The notes under the pieces: model-generated | What the model was told of the DNA's origin: nothing | What the model saw: only the letters and a program-made list of their open reading frames with translations | The model's database searches: none | Part shown: positions 34,025 to 43,463 of the stretch, piece by piece | Numbering within the stretch: position 1 is the stretch's first letter | How the letters are laid out: every line of letters begins with the position of its first letter | Made by a program: the position numbers and the translations under genes | Source of the DNA: Pseudomonas putida | GTDB taxonomy: Bacteria > Pseudomonadota > Gammaproteobacteria > Pseudomonadales > Pseudomonadaceae | Reading direction: 5' to 3' | Length of the DNA stretch: 64,000 nucleotides | NCBI RefSeq assembly: GCF_002906855.1 | Contig: NZ_MINI01000038.1 | Location: forward strand, 744,001-808,000

Positions 34025-34723
34025 TCAGCCGGGGCGTCGCTGGCGGTAATGCGACCAATGGAACACCCAGCCGAGTACTTCCAGCTTCTGCGCCTTGCGC
34101 TGTAACGGTGTGTAGCGCTCCACCACCTCACGCCGGTTGTGGCTGTGCAGGCACAGGGTGCCTTGGTGGCCGAGGCTCAGGCTGTTCACCCTGAGCCTGC
34201 CGTTGTGCAGCAGGGCATAGATCTCGCCATCAACCACCCGGGTGTAGCTGAGGTCGATCGCCAGGATGGCATCGCGCGGAATCCACGGCGCCATGTTGGC
34301 GGCCGGCATGGTCATGCAGATGGCTTGCTCCACGGGTACGGCCAATGCCTCCAGCGCAGGTGCCGGCATGGCCAGGTGATGGCCGTCGAGCGCGATGACC
34401 TGGCCATTGCGCAGCTCGTGGAAGGGCACTTGAACCAGCGGGACAGGCTGGTCCGATGACGCACCGAATGCGTCTATCGGCATTGCCTGTGGCGCGTACA
34501 TGCGCAGAAGCGAATGCGGGTGCTTGGGGCCTTCGCCCGTTTGCAACCAGCGACGCTGCACACAGAACAATTCGGCCATTTCATCGAGGCGGGCAATCGG
34601 GATGCCGCGGGTGAACCAGTTGTTGATGTGCTGCGACGTGACGCGGCGCTGGGCAGCGAAGTCTGCGGGGGTCAGGCCACATTCCCGGAGGAGTGCCTTG
34701 AGTCTGTCACCGGATCTGTTCAT
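34025..34723 (-). CDS. HTH repressor with S24/LexA-like C-terminal domain
   Basis: A 232-residue phage-repressor-type regulator. Residues 5-60 are an XRE helix-turn-helix (FAAQRRVTSQHINNWFTRGIP). The C-terminal part has the S24 layout (MPAANMAPWIPRDAILAID at 139-157, then DGEIYALLHNGRLRVNSL). The catalytic serine of the usual GDSM is replaced by N143 and the lysine near VKRL by N180, so self-cleavage is not expected. Start 34723 is fixed by the HTH. No other phage genes surround it. The next gene upstream (ppa) points the same way but is separated by a terminator. Confidence 0.83.
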   Translation of the reverse strand: MNRSGDRLKALLRECGLTPADFAAQRRVTSQHINNWFTRGIPIARLDEMAELFCVQRRWLQTGEGPKHPHSLLRMYAPQAMPIDAFGASSDQPVPLVQVPFHELRNGQVIALDGHHLAMPAPALEALAVPVEQAICMTMPAANMAPWIPRDAILAIDLSYTRVVDGEIYALLHNGRLRVNSLSLGHQGTLCLHSHNRREVVERYTPLQRKAQKLEVLGWVFHWSHYRQRRPG

Positions 34724-34858
34724 GACGCCGAGTGTAGCGGCCGGTTGCCAGTAGCGAAATGAACGTGATGTTGACGTGAACGGTGTGAAAACGGCCTGAA
34801 GGTAGGGCAAATGTGTAGGGCTGCGTAGGAATTTTTACCTACCTTCGGCGTCGCCCAT

Positions 34859-34886
34859 AAAAAAACCCGCCGAGGCGGGTTTTTTT
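34859..34886. terminator. Bidirectional intrinsic terminator after ppa
   Basis: CCCGCC, GA, GGCGGG flanked by A7 and T7 runs on both sides. It ends the ppa transcript on the minus strand and could also work from the plus strand. Confidence 0.92.
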
Positions 34887-34899
34887 ATGCAAGGCGGTA

Positions 34900-35427
34900 T
34901 CAGCCCTTGTAGGCAGCGACCGACTTGGTGATCGCGGCACGGGCGGCGTCAGCGCCTTCCCAGCCTTCGATCTTGACCCACTTGCCCTTCTCGAGATCCT
35001 TGTAGTTCGCGAAGAAGTGCTCGATCTGCTGGATCAGCAGGGCTGGCAGGTCGGTGTATTCCTTAACGTCGACGTACAGCTGGCTCAGCTTGTCGTGAGG
35101 AACGGCGATGACCTTGGCGTCGCCGCCGCCGTCGTCGGTCATGTTCAGCACGCCGACCGGACGGGCACGGATGACCGAGCCTGGAGCAACCGGGTATGGG
35201 GTCACGACCAGCACGTCCAGCGGATCACCGTCGTCGGCCAGGGTGTTCGGGATGAAGCCGTAGTTGGCCGGGTAGAACATCGGGGTGGCCATGAAGCGGT
35301 CGACGAACAGGGTGTCGCTGTCCTTGTCGATTTCGTACTTGATCGGCGCGTGGTTGGCCGGGATCTCGATGGCGACGTAGATGTCGTTCGGCAGGTCTTT
35401 GCCAGCCGGAATCTTGCTGTAGCTCAT
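34900..35427 (-). CDS. ppa: Inorganic pyrophosphatase
   Basis: Family I soluble pyrophosphatase, 175 residues, hydrolysing PPi to two phosphates with magnesium. The signature [15 protein letters not shown] is at about residues 65-79, preceded by [11 protein letters not shown] and followed by [15 protein letters not shown]. It is a single-gene unit with a good terminator behind it and a TATAAT -10 in front. Confidence 0.97.
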
Positions 35428-35466
35428 TGGGCAGTGCCCCCGTGTTTGATCAAAAAAGTGGCGGCG

Positions 35467-35472
35467 ATTATA
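35467..35472 (-). promoter_or_regulatory. Putative -10 element of ppa
   Basis: A perfect TATAAT on the minus strand, 39 bases upstream of the ppa ATG. The -35 region is weak. Confidence 0.5.
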
Positions 35473-35520
35473 GGCATATTCCGCCAGGCCATGCCACGTG
35501 TGGACGGATGTGCGGCCGCA

Positions 35521-36336
35521 TCAGGCGTGGCTTTCACGGTAATCCGGGTGCCCGGCCTGCAGCTTCAGCAGGCGCTCGAGAGGGTTCTGCCGGTAGAACA
35601 GCGTCAGCTGCCGGTACACCTGTGGATAAGCCTGCTCCAGCAAGTCGGGAGCGCTGAAGAAGTACTCACTGGTGACGGCGAAGAATTCCGCCGGGTTTTC
35701 CGCGGCGTAAGGGTCGATGGCGGTTTCGGCATCGGGGTTGGCGTCGAGCTGGCGATTGAGGTCGTCATAGGCTTGCTGCATGGCTGCAGCCCAGTCTTCC
35801 ACGTGCATGCCTGGGTGCAGCGGCGGCAGGCCGTTGGCATCGCCATTGAGCATGTCGAGCTTGTGCGCCAGCTCGTGGATCACCAGGTTGTAGGCCTCCC
35901 AGCCGCCACTGGCCAGCACTCCGGCCCAGGCCAGGATGATCGGCCCCTGTTGCCAGGCTTCGCCGCTGTGCTCGGCATCCCACACGTGCTCTACGCCGCT
36001 GGCATCGCGGTGGCGTTGCGGGCTCTTGAAGTCGTCGGGGTAGAGGATGATCTCGTGGAAACCCTGATACCAGTTCAACTCGCCCAGGTGCAGCAGTGGC
36101 AGCTGCGCCTGGGCGGCAAGAAACAGGCGCTGCTCGTCGTCAAGTTCGACCCCGGGGAGGGTGGTCAGGTGCTTGTCGAGCAGGAACAGGATGCATGCTT
36201 CGCGCAGCCACTGGTCTTCCGCATCGCTGATGCCATCGAGCATCGGCAGGCGATCACGGATCACCTGCCATTGCCCTGGCTCGATCGGGTAGCGCGCGAG
36301 GTTGCGCTTGCGCCGCCAGGCGCTGAAGGACCACAT
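35521..36336 (-). CDS. mtfA: Zinc-dependent peptidase MtfA (M90 family)
   Basis: A cytosolic metallopeptidase; E. coli MtfA binds the Mlc repressor and has aminopeptidase activity. The 271-residue protein has the zinc motif H154-E155-LA-H158 (VIHELAHKLDMLNG) and the downstream acidic ligand E217 (NPAEFFAVTSE), close to the E. coli spacing. The start at 36336 (MWSFSAWRRKRN) follows the stop of the DedA gene by eight bases; the longer open frame is shadow. Whether it touches an Mlc-like partner here is unknown. Confidence 0.92.
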   Translation of the reverse strand: MWSFSAWRRKRNLARYPIEPGQWQVIRDRLPMLDGISDAEDQWLREACILFLLDKHLTTLPGVELDDEQRLFLAAQAQLPLLHLGELNWYQGFHEIILYPDDFKSPQRHRDASGVEHVWDAEHSGEAWQQGPIILAWAGVLASGGWEAYNLVIHELAHKLDMLNGDANGLPPLHPGMHVEDWAAAMQQAYDDLNRQLDANPDAETAIDPYAAENPAEFFAVTSEYFFSAPDLLEQAYPQVYRQLTLFYRQNPLERLLKLQAGHPDYRESHA

Positions 36337-36344
36337 GTCGGCTG

Positions 36345-36992
36345 TCAGTGGGCCTTGGCGGTGCGGCCCAGGCGGCTGCGCAGCAGGCCGAGGATCATCG
36401 GCACCAGCGACAGCACGATGATGCCGACCACCATCAGCGACAGGTGCTGCTTGATGAACGGCACGTTGCCGAAGAAGTAGCCCAGGGTCACCAGGCCGCC
36501 GACCCACAGCAGCGAACCCGCCACGCTGAAACCGAGGAAACGCGGGTAGTGCATGTGGGCGATACCGGCTACGAACGGTGCAAAGGTGCGCAGGATCGGC
36601 AGGAAGCGCGCCATGGTCACGGTCTTGCCGCCATGGCGTTCATAGAACTCGTGGGTGCGCTGCAGGTAGTCGCGCCGGAAGATCTTCGAATTGGGATTGC
36701 TGAACAGTTTTTCGCCCGTCGTGCGGCCGATGATGTAGTTGGTGCTGTCGCCGAGAATGGCGGCGGCCATCAGCAGGCCCGCCAGCAGGACGGGGTCCAT
36801 GCCGCCACCGGCGGCCACGGCGCCGGCGATGAACAGCAGTGAGTCGCCCGGCAGGAACGGCATCACCACCAAACCGGTTTCGCAGAAGATCACAGCAAAC
36901 AGGATCGCGTAGATCCAGGGGCCATAGTTGCTAACCAGCAGGTCGAGGTAGGTATCGAGATGCAGGATTAAGTCCAGCGGGTTGAATTCCAT
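36345..36992 (-). CDS. DedA-family membrane protein
   Basis: A 215-residue inner-membrane protein of the DedA/VTT family, implicated in undecaprenyl-phosphate or phospholipid flipping and envelope balance. Motifs: FCETGLVVMPFLPGDSLLF near residues 37-55, GDSTNYIIGR and the conserved RFLPILRTFAPFVAGI. Start 36992 has AGGTG six bases upstream. It is probably co-transcribed with mtfA. Confidence 0.92.
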   Translation of the reverse strand: MEFNPLDLILHLDTYLDLLVSNYGPWIYAILFAVIFCETGLVVMPFLPGDSLLFIAGAVAAGGGMDPVLLAGLLMAAAILGDSTNYIIGRTTGEKLFSNPNSKIFRRDYLQRTHEFYERHGGKTVTMARFLPILRTFAPFVAGIAHMHYPRFLGFSVAGSLLWVGGLVTLGYFFGNVPFIKQHLSLMVVGIIVLSLVPMILGLLRSRLGRTAKAH

Positions 36993-37172
36993 GTACAGCA
37001 CCTGTGTTCTTGACCCGCTTTACGGGCACGCGATGACGGACAATGCCCTGGGCGTCGGCATGACTACCTGTGGGTGGGGAAATTTCACACATGACAGGTC
37101 GAAGCATTATACGGCGAAGTCGGAAACCTGCCCGGGGAGTTTGTAGCGGGGGGTTACTGCGTCAAACGTACC

Positions 37173-37266
37173 GGCTCTTTCGCGAGGCAGTTGGCTCCCA
37201 CAGGCATCATGTAATCATTGGGCCTGTGAAAATCCTGTGGGAGCGGCACTTGCCGGCGATGGGCCG
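37173..37266. repeat. Diverged REP pair
   Basis: Two REP-like halves (37173-37204 and 37234-37266) in inverted orientation share the CCTGTGGGAGC edge. They fill the middle of the 281-base gap between the GNAT and DedA genes; nothing else is visible there. Confidence 0.65.
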
Positions 37267-37273
37267 GTACAGG

Positions 37274-37732
37274 TCAGTCCGGATTGATCGGCAGAATGTA
37301 GTTCTCGAACTCGGTGTCTTTGCGAAAGCCCATCGACTCATAGGTCTTGCGCGCCACCTCGTTGTTGGCGCTGGTCGAAACCCGCATGCGCACCGCGTTG
37401 GTTTCCTTGGCCATCTTCTTGGCCTCGCGCATCAGGTGGTCAGCTACCAGCATGCGCCGTGAGTCTTCGGCCACGAAGATGTCATTGAGAATCCACACCC
37501 GCTTCAGCGACAGCGACGAATAGCTCGGATAAAGCTGACAGAAACCCAGCAATTTGCTGTCATCGTCAACCGGCAAAGCCAGGTAGATGATTGATTCACT
37601 GCGCATAAGGCGCTTTTGCAGAAACTTGCGCGAACTGTCCGGATAAGGGAGCTGCCCATAGAACTCGCGATATCTGACGAACAGCGGGGTGAGCAGGTCG
37701 AGGTGTTCCAGGGTTGCCTTGATGATGCGCAT
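37274..37732 (-). CDS. GNAT-family N-acetyltransferase
   Basis: A 152-residue acetyltransferase. The acetyl-CoA region reads WILNDIFVAEDSRRMLVADHLMREAKKMAKE, with the Arg-rich loop partly diverged from Q/RxxGxG/A, and the terminal strand region STSANNEVARKTYESMGFRKD is typical. The substrate is unknown. It stands alone between eutC and a REP pair. Confidence 0.85.
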   Translation of the reverse strand: MRIIKATLEHLDLLTPLFVRYREFYGQLPYPDSSRKFLQKRLMRSESIIYLALPVDDDSKLLGFCQLYPSYSSLSLKRVWILNDIFVAEDSRRMLVADHLMREAKKMAKETNAVRMRVSTSANNEVARKTYESMGFRKDTEFENYILPINPD

Positions 37733-37841
37733 GTGCGGCCCTCAGAGTCCATTTGGGGAAACAGCGGAATGCCTGCAGCTTTCATGGGCATGCTGCCCCA
37801 ATGCTGGCCATCAGCGCAATCCGCCTTCCGTTACATGTTCT

Positions 37842-38672
37842 TTAACGTTCACCGAGCAGGAAGTTGCCTCGCTGGGTGGGGGCATTTTCACTGTCGATGC
37901 TATGGACCTCGGCCTCGTCCTTAAGATTCACACCGGAAAGCTGTCGCCTGCAGGCTTCGCGCATCAGGTATAGGAGGCGATGGGCCGCCATGCCGTAACT
38001 CAGGCCTTCCAGGCGGATATTGGAGATGCAGTTGCGATAGGCATCGGTCAGGCCGACCTTGGGCGCGTAGGTGAAATACAGGCCCAGGCTGTCTGGCGAA
38101 CTCAGCCCCGGGCGTTCGCCGATCAGCATCACGGTCATGCGCGCCCCGAGCAGCTGGCCCACTTCATCCGCCACCGCCACCCGGCCTTGCTCTACCAGCA
38201 CCACCGGGGCGCTGGTCCAGCCATCGGTAGCGGCCTGCTCCTCGAAGCGGGCCAGGAACGGCAAGGTATGGCGGTGCACGGCCAGGGCCGAGAGGCCGTC
38301 GGCGACCACGATGGCCAGGTCGACGCCATCGGGGTTGGCTTGGGCATGCTGGCGCAAGCGTTCGGCCGAGTCTTCGTTCAGCCGCCGGCCCAGGTCGGGG
38401 CGTTGCAGGTATTGGTGGCGGTCGCTGGCGGCACTGTGCAGCACCAGGCTGTCGCGGCCACGGTCCTTGAGCTGTTCGCTCAGGGCTGCGTGGTCGAACG
38501 CCAGGTGCACGGCGTCGCGGGCCTGGGCGTGGGCGAACTGGAAGTCCAGTTGCGCGCCGGTGGGCAGGCTGGTGCCGCAACGGCCCAGGGCGATACGCGC
38601 CGGGGTCAGGTTGCGCAGGGCCAGCCAAGGGCTTTCCTGGGTAGAGAGCGTGGGTGGGGATCGGTCTGCCAT
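37842..38672 (-). CDS. eutC: Ethanolamine ammonia-lyase small subunit
   Basis: EutC forms with EutB the adenosylcobalamin-dependent lyase that splits ethanolamine into acetaldehyde and ammonia. Its 276 residues include [20 protein letters not shown] at the start, [19 protein letters not shown] segment ([20 protein letters not shown]) and the [18 protein letters not shown] signature. ATG 38672 has AGAGGTG upstream and follows the eutB stop by nine bases. Confidence 0.96.
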   Translation of the reverse strand: MADRSPPTLSTQESPWLALRNLTPARIALGRCGTSLPTGAQLDFQFAHAQARDAVHLAFDHAALSEQLKDRGRDSLVLHSAASDRHQYLQRPDLGRRLNEDSAERLRQHAQANPDGVDLAIVVADGLSALAVHRHTLPFLARFEEQAATDGWTSAPVVLVEQGRVAVADEVGQLLGARMTVMLIGERPGLSSPDSLGLYFTYAPKVGLTDAYRNCISNIRLEGLSYGMAAHRLLYLMREACRRQLSGVNLKDEAEVHSIDSENAPTQRGNFLLGER

Positions 38673-38681
38673 GGTCACCTC

Positions 38682-40076
38682 TTATGCCAGTTGCGCCAAG
38701 GCCTGGCGGAATGCCGGCGGCAGGTTGTCGCCAAAGCGCACGCGGCCATCGGCCTGGGTGAAGATGCCGGTGCGTTGCAGCCAGGCCTCGAATTCCGGCC
38801 CGGGCTTCAGGCCCAGGGTCTGGCGCGCATACAGCGCGTCGTGGAATGACGTGGTCTGGTAGTTGAGCATGATGTCGTCGGAGCCGGGGATGCCCATGAT
38901 GAAGTTGATCCCGGCCACGCCCAGCAGGGTCAGCAGGGTGTCCATGTCGTCCTGGTCGGCTTCGGCGTGGTTGGTGTAGCAGATGTCGCAGCCCATCGGC
39001 ACGCCGAGCAGCTTGCCGCAGAAGTGGTCTTCGAGGCCGGCGCGGATGATCTGCTTGCCGTTGTACAGGTATTCGGGGCCGATGAAGCCGACCACGGTGT
39101 TGACCAGGAACGGCTTGAAGTGGCGGGCCACGGCGTAGGCGCGGGTCTCGCAGGTTTGCTGGTCGACACCGTGGTGGGCGTTGGCCGACAGCGCGCTGCC
39201 CTGGCCGGTCTCGAAGTACATCAGGTTCTGCCCGAGGGTGCCGCGCTTGAGCGACAGGCCGGCCTCGTAACCTTCCTGCAACACGTTGAGGTTGATGCCA
39301 AAGCCGGCGTTGGCCGCCTCGGTGCCGGCGATCGACTGGAACACCAGGTCCAGCGGCACGCCGCGGTTGATCGCTTCGATCGAGGTGGTGACGTGGGTCA
39401 GCACGCAAGCCTGGGTTGGGATGTCGTAGCGCTGGATGATGGCGTCGAGCATTTCCAGCAGGGCGCAGATCGAGGCGATGCTGTCGGTGGCGGGGTTGAT
39501 GCCGATCATGGCGTCACCGTTGCCGTAGAGCAGGCCGTCGAGGATGCTGGCGGCGATGCCGGCCGGCTCATCCGTCGGGTGGTTGGGCTGCAGGCGGGTG
39601 GACAGGCGCCCGCGCAGGCCCATGGTGCCGCGGAACTGGGTGACCACGCGGATCTTCTGCGCCACTAACACCAGGTCTTGCACGCGCATGATCTTTGACA
39701 CCGCGGCGGCCATTTCCGGGGTCAGCCCTGGGGCGAGGGCACGCAGGCTCTGTTCGTTGGCCTCTTCGCCGAGCAGCCAGTCGCGCAGGCCGCCAACGGT
39801 CAGGTGGCTGACCGGGGCAAAGGCTTGGGCATCATGGCTGTCGACGATCAGCCGGGTGATCTCATCCTCTTCGTAGGGGATCAGCGCTTCATTGAGGAAA
39901 TGGCTGAGCGGGATGTTGGCCAGGGCCATCTGCGCGGCGACCCGTTCGCCGTCGTTGCTGGCGGCAACACCGGCCAGGAAGTCCCCGGAACGGGCCGGGC
40001 TGGCCTTGGCCATCACCTCCTTGAGGCTGTCGAAGCGGTAGACCAGGTGGCCCACTGTGTGTACGAAACTTGCCAT
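38682..40076 (-). CDS. eutB: Ethanolamine ammonia-lyase large subunit
   Basis: The catalytic TIM-barrel subunit, 464 residues, which binds ethanolamine and with EutC the B12 cofactor. It begins MASFVHTVGHLVYRFDSLKEVMAKASPARSGD and includes NPATDSIASICALLEM, FQSIAGTEAANAGFGI, MYFETGQGSALSANAHHGVDQQT and GCDICYTNHAEADQDD. The start is at 40076; the longer frame upstream is not family-like. B12 dependence links it to the btuF and btuB genes elsewhere in the window. Confidence 0.97.
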   Translation of the reverse strand: MASFVHTVGHLVYRFDSLKEVMAKASPARSGDFLAGVAASNDGERVAAQMALANIPLSHFLNEALIPYEEDEITRLIVDSHDAQAFAPVSHLTVGGLRDWLLGEEANEQSLRALAPGLTPEMAAAVSKIMRVQDLVLVAQKIRVVTQFRGTMGLRGRLSTRLQPNHPTDEPAGIAASILDGLLYGNGDAMIGINPATDSIASICALLEMLDAIIQRYDIPTQACVLTHVTTSIEAINRGVPLDLVFQSIAGTEAANAGFGINLNVLQEGYEAGLSLKRGTLGQNLMYFETGQGSALSANAHHGVDQQTCETRAYAVARHFKPFLVNTVVGFIGPEYLYNGKQIIRAGLEDHFCGKLLGVPMGCDICYTNHAEADQDDMDTLLTLLGVAGINFIMGIPGSDDIMLNYQTTSFHDALYARQTLGLKPGPEFEAWLQRTGIFTQADGRVRFGDNLPPAFRQALAQLA

Positions 40077-40122
40077 ACAGAATCTCCAGAGCCGCGGGCT
40101 GGCCCGCGGCAGGTGGCGGCGA

Positions 40123-41571
40123 TCAGTGCAGGGCCTCTTCGGCCTTCTGGATCGCGGCGAATTCCTCTTCCGGTGTGCCCGCCACCAGGTGGTGGCGGCT
40201 GTAAAACGCAAAGTAGGCAATAAGTACCGCATAGATCACCGCAGCGCCAATCACCACCCGTGGGTCGACCAGGAAGCCCGCGACCACGGCGATGCAGGCC
40301 AGCACCAGGGCCAGGCCCGAGGTGAAGATGCCGCCCGGGGTGCGGTAGGGGCGTTCCATTTTCGGCCGACGGATGCGCAGGGTGATGTGCGCAGCCATCA
40401 TCAGCACATACGACAGTGTGGCACCGAATACCGCCACCAGGATCAGCAGGTCGCCCTGGCCGGTCAGCGACAGGGCGAAACCGATGATGCCCGGGATCAC
40501 CAGCGCCATGACCGGGGCCTTGCTCTTGTTGGTTTCCGACAACTTGCGCGGCAGGTAGCCGGCGCGGGAGAGGGCGAAGATCTGCCGCGAATAGGCGTAG
40601 ATGATCGAGAAGAAGCTGGCGATCAGGCCGGCCAGGCCCACCAGGTTGACGAAGCTGCCCATCCAGGTGGCGCCGCCGTAGGCCTTGGCCAGCGCCTCGA
40701 CCAGCGGGTTGCCCGAGGCCTTCAGGGCTTCGGAACCCGCACCGCCAGGGCCGACCACCAGGATCAGCAGGGCGAAGGCCAACAGCACAAGCATCGCGCC
40801 AATCAGGCCGCGGGGCAGGTCACGTTTGGGGTTCTTGGTTTCTTCGGCGGCCAGCGGCACGCCTTCGACGGCTAGGAAGAACCAGATGGCGTAAGGGATC
40901 GCGGCCCACACACCGACATAGCCGAATGGCAGGAAGCTGCTGGCGCCGGCGGCGTCCGTTTTGGCGATGTCGAACAGGTTGGCTGCATCAAAATGGGGCA
41001 CCATTGCCACCAGGAACACGGCCAGGGCGATAGCCGCGATGGCGGTGATGATGAACATCAGCTTCAGCGCTTCACCCACACCGAAAATGTGGATGCCGAT
41101 GAAGACCACGTAGAACGCCAGGTAGATCATCCAGCCGCCGATGCCGAACAGTGACTGGCAATAGGCGCCGATGAACGTGGCGATGGCGGCCGGGGCGATG
41201 GCGTATTCGATGAGGATCGCGGTGCCGGTCAGGAAGCCTCCCCATGGGCCGAAGGCGCTGCGGGCAAAGCCGTAGCCGCCGCCCGCAGTGGGGATCATCG
41301 AAGAAAGTTCGGCCAGCGAGAAGCACATGCACAGGTACATGGTGGCCATCAGCAAGGTGGCGAGGAACATGCCGCCCCAGCCGCCTTGGGCCAGGCCGAA
41401 GTTCCAGCCGGCATAGTCGCCGGAAATCACGTAGGCAACGCCCAGGCCCACCAGCAGTACCCATCCGGCGGCGCCTTTTTTCAGTTCACGTTGCTGGAAA
41501 TAGTCCGAACCGACTTTTTCGAAGTCGACGGAAGACCCTGCCGGCGCACCGGCGGAATGATCGCTTGGCAT
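40123..41571 (-). CDS. eat: Ethanolamine permease (APC family)
   Basis: A 482-residue amino-acid/polyamine/organocation carrier with 12 hydrophobic segments. The N-terminal cytoplasmic tail (FEKVGSDYFQQRELKKGAAGW) and the region ISGDYAGWNFGLAQGGWGGM match the ethanolamine permease type. It heads the eat-eutB-eutC operon and has a sigma54-type promoter about 60 bases upstream. Confidence 0.93.
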   Translation of the reverse strand: MPSDHSAGAPAGSSVDFEKVGSDYFQQRELKKGAAGWVLLVGLGVAYVISGDYAGWNFGLAQGGWGGMFLATLLMATMYLCMCFSLAELSSMIPTAGGGYGFARSAFGPWGGFLTGTAILIEYAIAPAAIATFIGAYCQSLFGIGGWMIYLAFYVVFIGIHIFGVGEALKLMFIITAIAAIALAVFLVAMVPHFDAANLFDIAKTDAAGASSFLPFGYVGVWAAIPYAIWFFLAVEGVPLAAEETKNPKRDLPRGLIGAMLVLLAFALLILVVGPGGAGSEALKASGNPLVEALAKAYGGATWMGSFVNLVGLAGLIASFFSIIYAYSRQIFALSRAGYLPRKLSETNKSKAPVMALVIPGIIGFALSLTGQGDLLILVAVFGATLSYVLMMAAHITLRIRRPKMERPYRTPGGIFTSGLALVLACIAVVAGFLVDPRVVIGAAVIYAVLIAYFAFYSRHHLVAGTPEEEFAAIQKAEEALH

Positions 41572-41630
41572 AGATTCACCTGTTCTTTTTCTTGATGGCC
41601 GGAAGGGGGCCGGCCGATGGTGATAGGTAC

Positions 41631-41646
41631 TGCAGGAAGCGAGCCA
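41631..41646 (-). promoter_or_regulatory. Putative sigma54 promoter of eat-eutBC
   Basis: On the minus strand TGGCTCGCTTCCTGCA carries GG and GC in the exact -24/-12 spacing of the sigma54 consensus TGGCACG-N4-TTGCA. It lies upstream of the permease gene. Confidence 0.6.
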
Positions 41647-41654
41647 GAGCGGTT

Positions 41655-41676
41655 GGGGCCGCCATTCGGCGGCCCC
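41655..41676 (-). terminator. Hairpin after the aldehyde dehydrogenase gene
   Basis: GGGGCCGCC, ATTC, GGCGGCCCC is a 9-base perfect stem just past the dehydrogenase stop. No T-run follows, but the position suits a transcript end. Confidence 0.55.
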
Positions 41677-41687
41677 AGTGCACTGTT

Positions 41688-43208
<1,521 letters not shown>

Positions 43209-43255
43209 GGTGTGTCTCCTGGCTGTTATGTTTGTTGAGGAGTTGAAAAGCGTAG

Positions 43256-43271
43256 AGCAAAGGTTGGGCCA
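43256..43271 (-). promoter_or_regulatory. Putative sigma54 promoter of the aldehyde dehydrogenase gene
   Basis: On the minus strand TGGCCCAACCTTTGCT has the GG and GC dinucleotides at the -24/-12 spacing, with TTTGCT matching the -12 box well. Confidence 0.65.
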
Positions 43272-43463
43272 GCGTGGTGCACCCTCGTGGAATCAACGAC
43301 TTGGGTCATGCCCAGGTGCAGCGGGAAGGCGCGCTGTGCCAGGCCTGGCACGGCCGGGGTGACACTTTGTACCGTTTGCGACACGTGGCGGGCGGGCACG
43401 TTGCAAAGCCTGCGCGGGTGGAGGATGCTGGCGTGAATCTCTATCTGCGGAGAACAACAACAA

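Noticed and set aside
43275..43460. Sigma54 promoter for eatR itself (TGGCACG near 43347)
   Set aside because: The TGGCACGG stretch lacks a GC at the -12 position with the right spacing.
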